DNA of 64,000 nt from Chaetoceros tenuissimus (GCA_021927905.1 BLLK01000047.1:744001-808000), one strand, 5' to 3'; shown: positions 21,085 to 31,989, counted from the stretch's first letter. Notes: generated by a model not told the origin, from the sequence alone. Made by a program: numbers and translations.

Positions 21085-22476
21085 ATGAATAATCTCGTTA
21101 CCAATTCAAGACGACTTCTACGTAGAGCAAATACTGCTCGCTTTCTTAGTTCCAAAACTATTTCCCCAGGCAAACTGGCACATCAAAAACGTATCGAATT
21201 AGAGGCGAAAAATGCTGAAGCTGCAAAAAGCGAAACTATGTTGGATACGAGGTTGTCGCATGCAGGTTTATCTCTAAATAATGATGTTCACAGTAAATCT
21301 ATGAATGAACCACTTGCACCAGCAATCCAATTGGAAACTACATACACTAGGCCGCCATCCGGTGATTATTTTAATGAAGAAGATGGTGGACGGGGTTTGA
21401 TTTATTCTCGAATGGGAAACCCTACACGAACATTATTGGAAGACACTATGAAAATGTTGGAGTTATCAAGCAATGATGTAGATATCTTGGAAAATTGTAA
21501 ATCATGCGCATTTTCCTCGGGTATGGCTGCCGTAGCTGCAATTTTATTAGCTTTACCACAGCCTTTGCATATAATTATTCCAGATGATATTTATCATGGT
21601 TTTCCAAGCCAGTTAAAGGCAATGTTCTTACAGAGAGGAGTTACATATTCTTCAATAGATATGACAGATGTGGACAATATTTTAAGCGAAGTGAATCGGT
21701 TTAATGTTGATGAAATACTTGTCTGGATGGAATCTCCTTCAAATCCTGGTTGTAAAGTTACAGAGATTGAAAAAGTTTGTAAAAGCTTGGAATCCATGAA
21801 GACTTCAAAGTCTGTTACCACTGTGGTTGATTCCACTTGGGCACCTCCAACCGTAACACAACCTCTGCTACTTGGCGCAGATGTTGTACTACATAGTGGA
21901 ACAAAGTATCTTGGCGGTCATTCAGATGTTCTTAACGGTATTACTACTACATCACCTTTTACAGAAAAAGGGAGAGTGCTAGGTGAATCAATCGCAACTA
22001 TTCAAAAAACACTTGGATCGACGGCTTCTCCTTTCGACTGCTGGTTAACACTACGAGGACTTCGTACACTGCACTTACGTGTGGAACGACAAAACAAGTC
22101 TGCTTTGAAAATTGCAAACTTTTTGACTAATGTTGAAGCTGTAGAAAAAGTACACTATCCTGGCTTGAAATCGCATCCACAACATGATATTGCGTGTAGA
22201 CAAATGAAATCAGGTTTTGGAGGTATGCTTAGTTTTGAAATGAAAGATGAAGCAACAGCAATGGCTGTCGCAGGGGCAGTGAAACTCATCATCAGGGCTA
22301 CAAGTCTAGGAGGCACAGAAACGTTGATTGAACATCGTGCTAGCATTGAACCTGAGGATGGACGAGTGAGCCCTGATGGTCTCCTACGAATGTCAGTAGG
22401 ATTGGAGAATCCTGATGATTTGATCAAAGATCTAGACATCGCGATCAAAATCGCGTGCGAAGTAACTTCCATTTAA
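21085..22476 (+). CDS. Cystathionine γ-synthase/lyase-type PLP enzyme, probably mitochondrial
   Basis: One exon, 463 aa. The first 25 residues (NNLVTNSRRLLRRANTARFL) are Arg-rich with no acidic residue, a typical mitochondrial presequence. The Cys/Met-metabolism PLP fold starts near residue 60: TTYTRPPSGDY, YSRMGNPTRTLLED, SSGMAAVAAILLAL, DDIYHG, WMESPSNPG, VVDSTWAPP and HSGTKYLGGHSD, in which Lys274 would form the PLP aldimine. The C-domain has SLGGTETLIEHRA and LLRMSVGLEN. Possible reactions are cystathionine γ-synthase, cystathionine γ-lyase or methionine γ-lyase; the sequence read here does not settle which. Confidence 0.9.
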   Translation: MNNLVTNSRRLLRRANTARFLSSKTISPGKLAHQKRIELEAKNAEAAKSETMLDTRLSHAGLSLNNDVHSKSMNEPLAPAIQLETTYTRPPSGDYFNEEDGGRGLIYSRMGNPTRTLLEDTMKMLELSSNDVDILENCKSCAFSSGMAAVAAILLALPQPLHIIIPDDIYHGFPSQLKAMFLQRGVTYSSIDMTDVDNILSEVNRFNVDEILVWMESPSNPGCKVTEIEKVCKSLESMKTSKSVTTVVDSTWAPPTVTQPLLLGADVVLHSGTKYLGGHSDVLNGITTTSPFTEKGRVLGESIATIQKTLGSTASPFDCWLTLRGLRTLHLRVERQNKSALKIANFLTNVEAVEKVHYPGLKSHPQHDIACRQMKSGFGGMLSFEMKDEATAMAVAGAVKLIIRATSLGGTETLIEHRASIEPEDGRVSPDGLLRMSVGLENPDDLIKDLDIAIKIACEVTSI

Positions 22477-22496
22477 ATTTTAATAAAGATTTCGTT

Positions 22497-23936
22497 CTAG
22501 TTTTCATTACTTGACTCAGATTTAATTCTAGCTCCAATCTCTCCCCAATCTGCAAATACATAGCAGAAGGTCAAAGCAATGTCTAAAAATACATATGTCC
22601 AAGGTAAAATTCTCCACATCATGAAGAAACCACCCCCTTTGTTGATACAAAAATAAATTATTGTAGGGATTGCGATAAACCATAAGCAAATAATCATTGT
22701 TACGGCTGTTGTCCATTGCAGTCCTAGAGCTGATAGAATCCCCCTGCTCATACAAAAGATATACAGAAGCACATTGTAAATACATAATCGGAACCATATA
22801 ATTTTGCAACCGGCTATAACTTCTTCATCGTCAGTAAACAATGATACAATACTGTCTTGATATCTGTACATCATACAAGAAATCAAAACGCCTATTAACA
22901 ACACAATTGTCATTGTATATGCAGCAAGTTTCATCGCCCCTTGAACGTCGACTGGAAGAAGAACTCCCATGCGTACTGTCAATCCTATTGATACACCCAA
23001 TGGTATCATGAACGTGATTGGAATCAGCTGATAACTGACTGTATGAATGCACAAATCAATAACTCCAAATTTTCCAGACAAGAAACAAATCGCTTCCCAA
23101 AACCACCATTCAGATAAAGCAAAAATCCCTCCCAAAGATAACTTTAGATATGTTTGAAGTCCTTTCATATTCAATGCATCCCTCATTGTTGATAAATTTA
23201 ATCCTGGCCAAGTCTGAGGTATGTATTCGCCAGAAAAGTAGATATATGCTAAACAAAGGAGATATTGAACAGATTGAGTTATTGCGATAGCAAATCCACT
23301 TCCGTAGAACCCATATCTAGAAATAGCATATTTGAGAATTATTGGATGCACCAAAAAGCTTCCAATAGCAGCTCCAAACATGCAGGGAAATACAATATTT
23401 TGACTTGCAAGCCACCGCTGTGTCACACGAAATAGAATTAAAGGAGGCACACTCCATGCATAAACATGGATCCATTTTGCAGCCAACATTCCTACTTCTT
23501 CATCTTGACCAAGTGCATCAAAGACATTCTCGGCCTGTGTAAGCATAATTGTTACTGGGATTGCTAAAGACATTAGACTCACAATGAATCCTCGAACTGC
23601 CAGTAATCCAACCTCGCGATACTTTCCAAGTCCAAAACTTCTTGGCTGTAAAGTTTCAGAAGCGCTCAAAGTTCCAATCAGTATTGAAACACATGTCATA
23701 TTTCCGCTTAAACTACCGAGGGAGTAAGCTCCTAACGAGTCAGTATCTAAATGTCTTCCAATGGCGGATGCGCATTGTGGGTACAATATGAATGTTGAGA
23801 ATTGTACAATCACAGTTGGAATCGCAATATTCACGAGTAGCTGAAGTTCATGGTAAAATTGAAATGACTTTTCTCGTGAACTTTTTTCTCTATCTATTAA
23901 TGACGAAGTCTCGTGATCATATTCATTCTCCATCAT
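22497..23936 (-). CDS. MATE-family efflux transporter
   Basis: One exon, 479 aa, with about 12 hydrophobic spans. MATE landmarks in the N-lobe include LVNIAIPTVIVQFSTFILYP, LGAYSLGSLSGNM and ASETLQPRSFGLGKYREVG (the family's ALETLxxQAxGAG motif with substitutions). The C-lobe half starts around LKLSLGGIFALSEWWFWEA, which mirrors the eukaryotic MATE pattern. Family members export organic cations, flavonoids or other compounds using H+ or Na+ gradients; plasma or vacuolar membrane is likely. Substrate unknown. It is convergent with the PLP enzyme gene, 20 bp away. Confidence 0.9.
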   Translation of the reverse strand: MMENEYDHETSSLIDREKSSREKSFQFYHELQLLVNIAIPTVIVQFSTFILYPQCASAIGRHLDTDSLGAYSLGSLSGNMTCVSILIGTLSASETLQPRSFGLGKYREVGLLAVRGFIVSLMSLAIPVTIMLTQAENVFDALGQDEEVGMLAAKWIHVYAWSVPPLILFRVTQRWLASQNIVFPCMFGAAIGSFLVHPIILKYAISRYGFYGSGFAIAITQSVQYLLCLAYIYFSGEYIPQTWPGLNLSTMRDALNMKGLQTYLKLSLGGIFALSEWWFWEAICFLSGKFGVIDLCIHTVSYQLIPITFMIPLGVSIGLTVRMGVLLPVDVQGAMKLAAYTMTIVLLIGVLISCMMYRYQDSIVSLFTDDEEVIAGCKIIWFRLCIYNVLLYIFCMSRGILSALGLQWTTAVTMIICLWFIAIPTIIYFCINKGGGFFMMWRILPWTYVFLDIALTFCYVFADWGEIGARIKSESSNEN

Positions 23937-24207
23937 AGATCATAGATATATTGGAATACGCAGGAAAGGTCGAACAAAAAATGAGATGCATTTTTTTTAA
24001 ACACGGCTAAGATTTGGGGGGAAGCTACATCCCCGTAGACACGTACAAGACATACCAGAATAAATGGCCTATTGCTTCATAGCCACCAATTTTTGCACGA
24101 TGTGAAAAATACAAGATGGGACTTAACTCGTTCAACTCAACGAGAAAAGGTTAATTAACTTCCAAAATTTGATAGATGCGATTGCATAACTCGTTGGGAA
24201 TGTGAAA

Positions 24208-24278
24208 TCCAGCGACCCCGACTTACACAAGTCTTTATCCGTACCCTATAAGTATACGTCTAAGTCGGGGTCGCTGGA
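24208..24278. repeat. 18-bp perfect inverted repeat (hairpin)
   Basis: TCCAGCGACCCCGACTTA at 24208-24225 is repeated in perfect reverse complement at 24261-24278, with a 35-nt spacer. It is GC-rich in an AT-rich, gene-free stretch. It could be a miniature foldback element, a transcribed hairpin RNA or a remnant of a larger transposon; no target duplication could be recognised. Confidence 0.7.
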
Positions 24279-25591
24279 TATTGACTATAAGAAATGTTAT
24301 GGCTCACTATGATAGCTTCTGCACGAAGTAAGAAACAAGGTGACAGAACTCGGTCTTTCAAGCTGTGTGTATTGAAACTTTAATAGATTTGCCAAATACA
24401 CGTTCCAATTGATCATGTCGGGAATATTTATTGCTTATATGGTTACAGATTTAGTATTGGGTAGGAGAAGAGAAAATATGATTACTATATATTCCATGTT
24501 CCATGATTTAGGAAGGAGTATCCTCCTCTAGCGACCGCCCAATGAGTCTGCTCAGAAACAAAACGCTACTTTGAAAGCTTTTACAAATGAGATAGAATAG
24601 TTGATGAATATGTAAAAGCCGAAAGAATATAATTGAATTCAAAATAGTTACCAGCAAGATCAAGTTTCTTGACATCACAAGCAAAGGCGTCAATGTTCCT
24701 TCTCTTCTGGCACTCTTGGAGAAAATGTCAGAGACAACTGCAGCATATGCAAACAATATTGTTGCAGCAAATAAAATACATAATATTCATTCAACTTTTT
24801 TTTATATCTTTGTAAGTAAACTAAATCAAAACTATTTATTGCGTTCTGCTGTTGAATGAACTTGTTCGCCACCATTTTCTATTACAACAAAGTTGAAAAT
24901 TTTTGAAATCGTAAATAGATATTTTTTTAAGAATTCTTATGCGTTATTATATGCTTTAGTGATGGAAACAATACGAAACAACATGAGGAAAGGGAACTAA
25001 ATGGTGAGCTAATGAAAACCAAAGAAATAAACAATGAAACGACATTGTACTATGTGACGGATAAATGGCCTAATTATTGTCAAATAGAGGTATTTTAGCC
25101 ATTTATTGGGGGGATTTAGCTTTGTTAGGAGATGTAACTGCTTAGCGTCCGTGGGAGAGGGTGGCTCAATTATTTGGCTAGTCTCAGATGTTGGTTCTTG
25201 GCACGGTAAGCAAGAAAAATAAAAACAAAAAGTAAAAAATGTTTTCACGTTTTTGTAGTACGCTTCTATAGGTTTCTCCATATTCATATTATATTGATAT
25301 GCAAAAATAGTTGACTCTACTTGAAGAATTAATCATGTTACTAGTCATAGCTTCAGTGGCTTCCGATTCTTCTTTTTTTTTTCTACATGCGAAATGTTTT
25401 TATTTTATTAACTTTGTAATTCTTAAACCTTAGCAACATGTTTTGAGATAAATTAAATCTCGTCGTTTTGTAGAGTGTCGAAAGCACATATTCTTTATTG
25501 ATGATTAGAAAGTCGTTGACTTAGACAATGCAGGTAGAATCAACTTGATATACAGCAATACTTCCATAAAAGAATTCCTTTAGTGAATTGC
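24279..25591. other. Gene-poor spacer
   Basis: No convincing gene is seen. A + strand frame without stops runs from about 24614 to 24859 and reads protein-like in its middle (KFLDITSKGVNVPSLLALLE); it is followed by a good GT donor at about 24810. It has no start codon, and I could not attach it to a gene, so it may be an exon relic. The rest is AT-rich with poly-T tracts. Confidence 0.4.
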
Positions 25592-25981
25592 TTACTTGTC
25601 CCATGGAAATTTGAATCCTCCTGCCTTCTTTGGGGGCTCTACAGGCTCTGGAACAGGCTCTGGTTCTGGAGTTGACTTCTTTGCAAAGAAACTGAAAGGA
25701 GAAGCAGCTGGTGCTTTCTTTGCAGCTGGGGGTGGTGGAGGAGGAGTAGCCTTTGGCATAGGTGGGGCCTTTTTCGCAGCGAATGGATTCCAGTTCACTC
25801 CCTCATCATCATCCTCATCAATCCACATTGCATCATCTTCGCGCGTCATGATATCATTCTTTTTTTGGCTTCCATCAAGGAAATTATACAACTTTGTGTC
25901 AACAGACTTTGAAGAAGTCGGTGCAAATGCTTCACTCAATTGTGTAGCTGTTAAAAGGACAAGGATAGATACTGATCTCAT
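25592..25981 (-). CDS. Small plastid-targeted Pro/Ala-rich protein
   Basis: 129 aa from the ATG at 25981, chosen because it begins a signal peptide (MRSVSILVLLTATQLSEAFA) ending in EAFAP, a very clear plastid import motif. The mature part has an acidic stretch (EDDAMWIDEDDDEGVNW), then Pro-rich repeats with Lys-Lys-Ala/Pro-Glu patterns, and ends in GGFKFPWDK. No domain is recognised. The acidic EDDAMWIDEDDD and terminal W motifs suggest a short interaction protein; function unknown. Confidence 0.78.
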   Translation of the reverse strand: MRSVSILVLLTATQLSEAFAPTSSKSVDTKLYNFLDGSQKKNDIMTREDDAMWIDEDDDEGVNWNPFAAKKAPPMPKATPPPPPPAAKKAPAASPFSFFAKKSTPEPEPVPEPVEPPKKAGGFKFPWDK

Positions 25982-26391
25982 GTTGATGCTTTTTGTTTCA
26001 GATAAGCTATTTACTATATGCAATATATACAGAAGATGCTTATGAGTATTTAAAATTAGATTCAAAACTACTCAGTAGATTAAATTTGTGGTGTCAGATC
26101 TTTCTGACAGCACCCTTCGTCTCGTGGTTGTACGTCTGTCCGTTAGGCTTTTTAGATTTGAGAGAAGTAGGGGAAAGGGTAATTTACCGTTATTCCTGAC
26201 ATTGGTTTAGTAGCATTGGAAATATGCTAATACATACTACGTAGGTATATATATATATGATTTATATTGTTACGAGTATACTCAACGTAAATATACAGAA
26301 TAGGTTAGGTATTGTTCAGGCCTTAGATGTCTAGCTCGAAAAGCATCAATAAAAGGAAAAGGCTTCGTTTAACTAATTATAATCTTAGAGA

Positions 26392-27951
26392 CTACTTTTT
26401 ATTCAAAGCTTCAAAATGCTTCGCAAATTGAATCTCTTCAGGACTTTGACCGAGTGGCATACTCTTTCCACCATACTCTGGAGGAATATTCTCCACATCG
26501 ATCTTTTCACTCAAAGCCTGAAAGATTGCTTCCTTTCCATATCTCAAAATCTTGATCTTCTTCTTGGTTACATCATCAACCATTGGCTTGACGACATTCC
26601 AAATGACACTAAACCAAGACGGAACATTGATGACGAAAATCGTTCCACTGCGTTCAGGATAATGAGCTCCTGTAAAGGAACTTGCCCTCTTGACAAAGTC
26701 CACAACATCACCTGCAAAATCTCTAAATCCAATACCGTCAAGATCAATCACGTAGATACTCTTCCCCTCCTCTGAGGGTTCAATGTGTGTCCACATAAAT
26801 TCACAGCAGATTGCATAATGCTTCAATAATGAATCAATTTCAATTCCAGTTTTGCGCAATTCGACGAGATTCATTTTAGGTGGTTGTTCATAGTAGCAGC
26901 ATTCATTATTCTTTCCACGAAGATGAAAGTAATGAGGGTAGTTTTCCTTAATCACCTTGACATGTGGATGAGGTGTAGATAGACATGTATCCATTCCATT
27001 TTCGGCACGCCAAGCGAGAGTGTCTGCCCAACGCTCTTTTGCAGCTGCAACATCTCCCTTGGTAGCTCGAATAAATCGGAATGGAATCGATCCAGGTGCA
27101 TTCTTAGTTGGAGATGGCGGAGCTGAGGTCGCAACCGCACTTGATGGCGTTGCTGAAGATGGTGGCTGAATCGATCTACTAGGTGCAGATGCGGTACTAG
27201 AAGCATTCGTTGGAGTAGCAGGTGGCCTTGGTGGTGATTTTGCTCCTTTTGCATCAGGAGGATCTGTATAAGATTTACTTGACGTTGTGATAACCTTCTC
27301 TTTTTTCGTTTCAACTATCTGTGGTCGCATGGATTGACTAGGGTCTTCCATACATTTCTCAACATTGATTTCTTCTTCATAGGTTTGTGTTTCAGTTATA
27401 AGCAACTCATCATTTGCTACTTCTTGTGCAGCAAGATATCCATCATCCACGATAACTTCTACCCCGATATAATTATTACACATACCACTTTGCCCCCCTT
27501 CCATAGCTAAATTCTTTCCGCCAGATGAATAATGATAAAAACTCTGTTCATAAGCTACAACTGCAATTAATGTGACCCAGACTGTAAACTTTAGAACAAT
27601 TGGTGATGTTTGCTGAGATGGAAATATAGCATCCCATCCTGTAGCTTCTGACAATCGAAATGCGACTATAGCTGCAAAGAGTGTAGCAGCTGGTACGACC
27701 AATGTCAATAGTTGCGAAATGGGAAGCTTTTCTTGTTTTGGTGCATTACGAAATGAAGGATGAACTGTAATAAATACATTCTCTTCTATTTGATACCTGC
27801 CTCTATTAAGAGCAAGTAGAAGTTGCTGATTTGTGATACTTGCCGTTTGTGTTTTGTTGGAATTATTGAGAGACAATGCAATCCCTTCTGGTTTATTTCT
27901 AGGAATTGTCAGAAAAATAGACACCATTTTTTTTTTCGAGGATATGTACAA
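26392..27951 (-). CDS. Sec14-like CRAL-TRIO domain protein with N-terminal membrane spans
   Basis: One exon, 519 aa. Two hydrophobic segments lie in the N-terminal third (LLTLVVPAATLFAAIVAF and LKFTVWVTLIAVVAYEQSF), followed by a Ser/Thr/Pro-rich linker. From about residue 295: CRAL-TRIO N-like helices (AKERWADTLAWRAENGMD) and the lipid-binding domain with SIYVIDLDGIGFRDF, HYPERSGTIFVINVP, FSVIWNVVKPMVDD and a final ENIPPEYGGKSMPLG. This closely follows plant and yeast Sec14 order. Role: phosphatidylinositol or other lipid exchange at a membrane. The N-terminal anchoring is unusual for a soluble lipid carrier. Confidence 0.9.
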   Translation of the reverse strand: MYISSKKKMVSIFLTIPRNKPEGIALSLNNSNKTQTASITNQQLLLALNRGRYQIEENVFITVHPSFRNAPKQEKLPISQLLTLVVPAATLFAAIVAFRLSEATGWDAIFPSQQTSPIVLKFTVWVTLIAVVAYEQSFYHYSSGGKNLAMEGGQSGMCNNYIGVEVIVDDGYLAAQEVANDELLITETQTYEEEINVEKCMEDPSQSMRPQIVETKKEKVITTSSKSYTDPPDAKGAKSPPRPPATPTNASSTASAPSRSIQPPSSATPSSAVATSAPPSPTKNAPGSIPFRFIRATKGDVAAAKERWADTLAWRAENGMDTCLSTPHPHVKVIKENYPHYFHLRGKNNECCYYEQPPKMNLVELRKTGIEIDSLLKHYAICCEFMWTHIEPSEEGKSIYVIDLDGIGFRDFAGDVVDFVKRASSFTGAHYPERSGTIFVINVPSWFSVIWNVVKPMVDDVTKKKIKILRYGKEAIFQALSEKIDVENIPPEYGGKSMPLGQSPEEIQFAKHFEALNKK

Positions 27952-29074
27952 AGCAAAGGGTGAATGTTATGAAAGCTATTTGCAGGATACTATATGATGT
28001 AAATAGTATCTGGGAGCTATTGGTATTATGGTTTCTAATGTGCTTTTACAAGAAGTGAATGAATAAGATTGAATCTTTTGGTGCATCAAATAGTGAGAAG
28101 TGAGCAAGTAAAGCAGGCTGGCTGAAAACTGCCGTTGAAAAGTTGATAGCGTTTCAGTTGGCCAAAAAGAAAGGATATAAAAAGGAGAAGAAAAGAAAGA
28201 AAACAATGATATTCATATCCATGTTCCTTTGGGAGATCTTTTGGAACTAGTGCGCACTTCCAACTTGGAACAAGATGAAGTGTTTCTGACGAAGATTTGG
28301 AATGGGGGAAATGCCGCAGAAAAGAAAGAAGTTGTATTACATATAGGCAAAATAAAAAAAGGGAACTATCCATGCATTTTGAACAGTGGAAAGAATAGAA
28401 AAACTCTGCAAATTTTGCGTGAGAAACATGACTTCTAACTTTTGATTAGCTCGAGTAGTTTGCTCCCGGTACGTAGTCTAATCCTCAATGCAAATACGTA
28501 AATAAATAGACGAGGACGCTGAAGACAGTGAGTAAATAGGTAAGTTCAAGTACTTAGTACTAGACAACGAATAAAGTACAAAAGATCCATAACTTAATGC
28601 AAATTTTTGAAAGGAACTTATCAAAGTTCTGATATTCCTATGTTCCGCGTCTTATGTCGTTTTGAAGACATTTGCAAACGTTTCTCCGTGAAAAGCGGAC
28701 AAACTAGTTTCTCAACTGAAGTCGATGAACCCCAACGACGTTTCAGCTATGATTGATATATCTGACAACTCAGCCTTGACAAGTACGACGTAAATACTGG
28801 ATCATTACATTTGATATACGTTTGAAACAGAGACGTAGTTGTAACTTAGTAAAAATTCCACCAGAAGGTATAATAAGCTATTCTTGTAATCGAAATCGTA
28901 GTGTATCTTTGCTAAAAATCTTGCCATCATCATAAGATTGCATGAAATACATATTGGCCTGTCTAGGGAATGACATCGACATCAGACGTGTTAAAATCTC
29001 TACTGACGTACCTACTTTACACTCATGTAAAAGGCTCGATGTACACATTCTCTTGTGCTGCTTCAAAGCCGAAT
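27952..29074. other. Intergenic region without a recognised gene
   Basis: Only short frames are present (for example about 28229-28438 on +), none with recognisable motifs or flanking splice signals. No RNA gene was recognised. Confidence 0.45.
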
Positions 29075-29700
29075 GCAGAAGAAGACAAATAAACTTCCCG
29101 GAACTTTGCCACGTCGTCTCCCTTAGACATGATGGGAAATGGAATGACGTACCGTCATATTGAAAATTCCCCGTGCACGAAATTTAGGCCATTTTGCAAC
29201 TTCTACTACTTTTTTTCTCGATGTCCGTTGGACTTCATTTTTGAATCAGGCAGTGCACAAGATTACACTGCACTGCCTGACTTGAAAATGAAAACCTAGT
29301 TTTTGATATTTCAACACTAGTAGGCGTTGCAATGCATTTTCGGGCTCTAATTTATTTTTGTGGGAATCGCATGTCAATCTGTCCAAAATCAGAATTTCTC
29401 AGACATTTATGCTGGATGTCTAGTATTGCCGCAACGAACACCACGGATAGATTGACGGCCGTCAAAGATAGCTTTTGTCCATTTTAAGGAGATTTAGATC
29501 GCTCATATCTTTTTTGTATCGTTTCTGTTGCTTTTTCTGCCAGATTCAGCAGAAAGAGCGTGAAAAACGGGTCTAGAAACAATTTCCGGAAATTCTCTAT
29601 CTTTTCTCCATCCTTTCCTCTCACGTGGAATTTTCAATATGACGGTATTTGCATTTTTTAAGGGATTTCAAAGTTCCGCGGAAGTTTCCCTTCTTCCACC
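29075..29700. repeat. Foldback repeat with about 95-bp imperfect inverted arms
   Basis: Sequence around 29075-29170 is repeated in reverse complement around 29627-29700. Anchors are a perfect 21-bp match (29150-29170 with 29627-29647, core CCGTCATATTGAAAATTCC) and matching GGAACTTTG and AAACTTCC blocks further out. The 450-bp interior contains a separate hairpin (29246-29280). No coding frame is seen. The right arm ends about 90 bp before the urea transporter start codon, so it forms part of that promoter region. Likely a foldback-type DNA element; no target duplication was found. Confidence 0.7.
29246..29280. ncRNA. Possible hairpin RNA or nested inverted repeat
   Basis: TCAGGCAGTGCA (29246-29257) and its exact reverse complement (29269-29280) flank an 11-nt loop; the similarity extends outward over CATTTT with a few mismatches. 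The stem is stable and short, suiting a hairpin RNA or a nested element. Transcription is not shown. Confidence 0.35.
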
Positions 29701-29789
29701 GTTTCACTAGAAGTTTGGGATGTTCTGCTCACTTGACTCCATTTTTCGCACAAAGCAAACTCTCATAAAAAATCTTTCTTGGTTTTATC

Positions 29790-31905
29790 ATGGCAACTCC
29801 ATTCGAGTCTCAGCAACCTACCGAGTACTTTACTCAGGAATCTTTCTTCCAGGGAGCCTCTCCCCTCCCAGAATCTGTTGGATATGCAGTAGTTCTTGGT
29901 TTCGGAGCAGCTTTCTCTATCTTCACCACCATCCTTGTTTTCCTTGAAAAGAAATTCGCAGGAGGAGCTACCATCACTTCTGAGAAGTTCAAGTAAGTTA
30001 TCTATTGCTTCAATATCTTATGCTTGTCACATAGCCATCTTTACTCACACTCTTGTCTATAGCACTGCTGGACGTTCTGTAAAGACTGGTCTTACTGCAT
30101 CTGTTATTGTATCTCAGTGGACTTGGGCTGCTACTCTTCTTCAATCTTCCAACGTTGCTTGGCAGTATGGAGTTTCTGGACCTTTCTGGTATGCATCTGG
30201 AGCTACCATTCAGGTTCTTCTTTTCGGAGTTTTGGCTATCTCTCTCAAGAAGGTAGCACCTTCTGCGCACACTGTGTGTGAGATTGTCAATGCTCGTTGG
30301 GGACGCACTGCACACAAGACTTTCCTTTTCTTTGCTTTCTGTGCAAACATTATTGTAACATCTATGCTTTTGCTTGGAGGAGCTGCTACCGTAGAGGCTC
30401 TTACTGGAATGAACAGAAAGCTTGCTTCTTTCCTTATCCCTTGGGGAGTTATTCTTTACACTGCTGCTGGAGGACTTAAGGCTACTTTCATTGCTTCCTA
30501 CCTTCACACTGCAATTATCTTCGCTGTACTTATTACCATGATCACCATGGTATACATCAAGAAATATTCTTCTGATCAGATCTATGATATGCTTGACCAG
30601 ACTGTATCCTATTCTGAAGACGAATGTAAGGCAATTTACTCTAGTGACGGAACTGTAGAAGGTACTTTCTATGACAGCTCAACCTACGCATGTGGAGCTG
30701 TACCAGGAAACAACTCTGGATCCTACCTTACTATGCTTTCTGCTGATGGACTTATGTTCGGAATTATCAACATTGTTGGAAACTTCGGAACTGTTTTCGT
30801 AGATCAATCTTACTGGCAATCTGCTATTGCTGCAAAGCCAACTTCTGCTTCCCGTGGATACCTTCTCGGAGGAATCTGTTGGTTCGCAATTCCTTTCTCC
30901 CTTGCTACTTCTCTTGGACTTGCTTCTACCGCTCTTATGCTTCCAATCACTGCTGGAGAGGCTGGATCTGGACTTGTACCACCTGCTGTAGCAACTCACC
31001 TTCTCGGAGATGTAGGATCTGCACTTATCCTTACTATGCTTTTCATGGCTATCGTATCCACTGGATCTGCTGAATCTATCGCTGTATCTTCCCTTGTAGC
31101 ATACGATATCTACCGTGAGTACATCAACCCTGAGGCAGATGGACAGAAGATTCTCTTCGTTTCTCGTGTTGTAATTGTTGTATTCGGACTTATCATGGGA
31201 GGACTTGCTATCCTTCTTGACTGGATGAAGCTTAACCTTGGATGGGTATACCTCTTCATGGGAATCTGTATTGGATCTGCTGTTATTCCACTTTGGAACA
31301 TGATGACCTGGAAGAAGGCTTCCGGAACTGGAGCTGTTATCGCTGCATGGTCTGGACTTATTCTTGCTGTAGCATCCTGGATGATCGCATGTACCGTTCA
31401 GTCTGGATCTATCTCCATTGACAACCTTGGAAAGAATGAGACTATGCTTACTGGAAACTTGGTTGCAATCCTTTCTTCTGGACTTATCCACTTTGTTTAT
31501 TCCATGATTTTCCCACAGGACTTCGACTTCGAGGAGCTCGATGCAAACATCAAGCTTGTTGAGGAGGATGAGTCTGGACTTACCGCTGAGGACAAGGATC
31601 CTGAGATGCTTGCTGAGTCTTACAAGTGGATCACCACCCGTGGATGGATTCTTACCATCGTTCTTGTTATCATTTGGCCACTTCTCTCCATCCCAGCTGG
31701 AAAGTTTACCAAGGATTACTTCGCATTCTGGGTACTTATTTCTATTGCATGGGGATTCGGAGCTGCAATTGTCATTACCTTCTTGCCACTTCTTGAATCT
31801 TCTACTGAACTCGGAATTGTTATCAAGGGGATGTTTGGCATGGGAGGAGAGTCTGAGGAATACGTTGAGAAGAAGGAGGAGGGAGATAAGTTCACTGAGG
31901 CTTAA
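29790..31905 (+). CDS. DUR3: DUR3-type urea/H+ (or Na+) symporter, SSS family
   Basis: Exons 29790-29992 and 30063-31905 (70-nt intron) give 681 aa with about 15 membrane spans. The stretch NTAGRSVKTGLTASVIVSQW followed by TWAATLLQSSNVAWQYG is the hallmark of plant and fungal high-affinity urea transporters; the intron sits at its first residue and the splice restores EKFNTAGRS. Other SSS motifs include GGLKATFIASYLHT and AIVSTGSAESIAVSSLVAYDIYRE (seen as two halves). The cytosolic C-tail is acidic. Codon use is strikingly uniform (GGA for Gly, CTT for Leu, TCT for Ser), unlike neighbours, which suggests strong expression. Confidence 0.95.
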
Positions 31906-31989
31906 ATCTGACTCTTGTATATACAAGATTTTGATGTTCATATCTTAAACTCTCTGCACATACCAATCCCAATTTTGGTTTTCCTGTTG

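Noticed and set aside
24508-25287. Minus-strand frames in the 24.5-25.3 kb spacer
   Set aside because: Hydrophobic, AT-driven composition with no recognised motif or splice partner.
28229-28438. Short + strand frame after the Sec14-like gene
   Set aside because: Starts from a non-ATG codon, no recognised motif; kept only as part of the intergenic description.
30679-31941. Long minus-strand open frame opposite the urea transporter
   Set aside because: It mirrors the transporter's strong codon bias; its composition (Ser/Arg/Lys/Asn-rich, no motif) is that of an antisense shadow.
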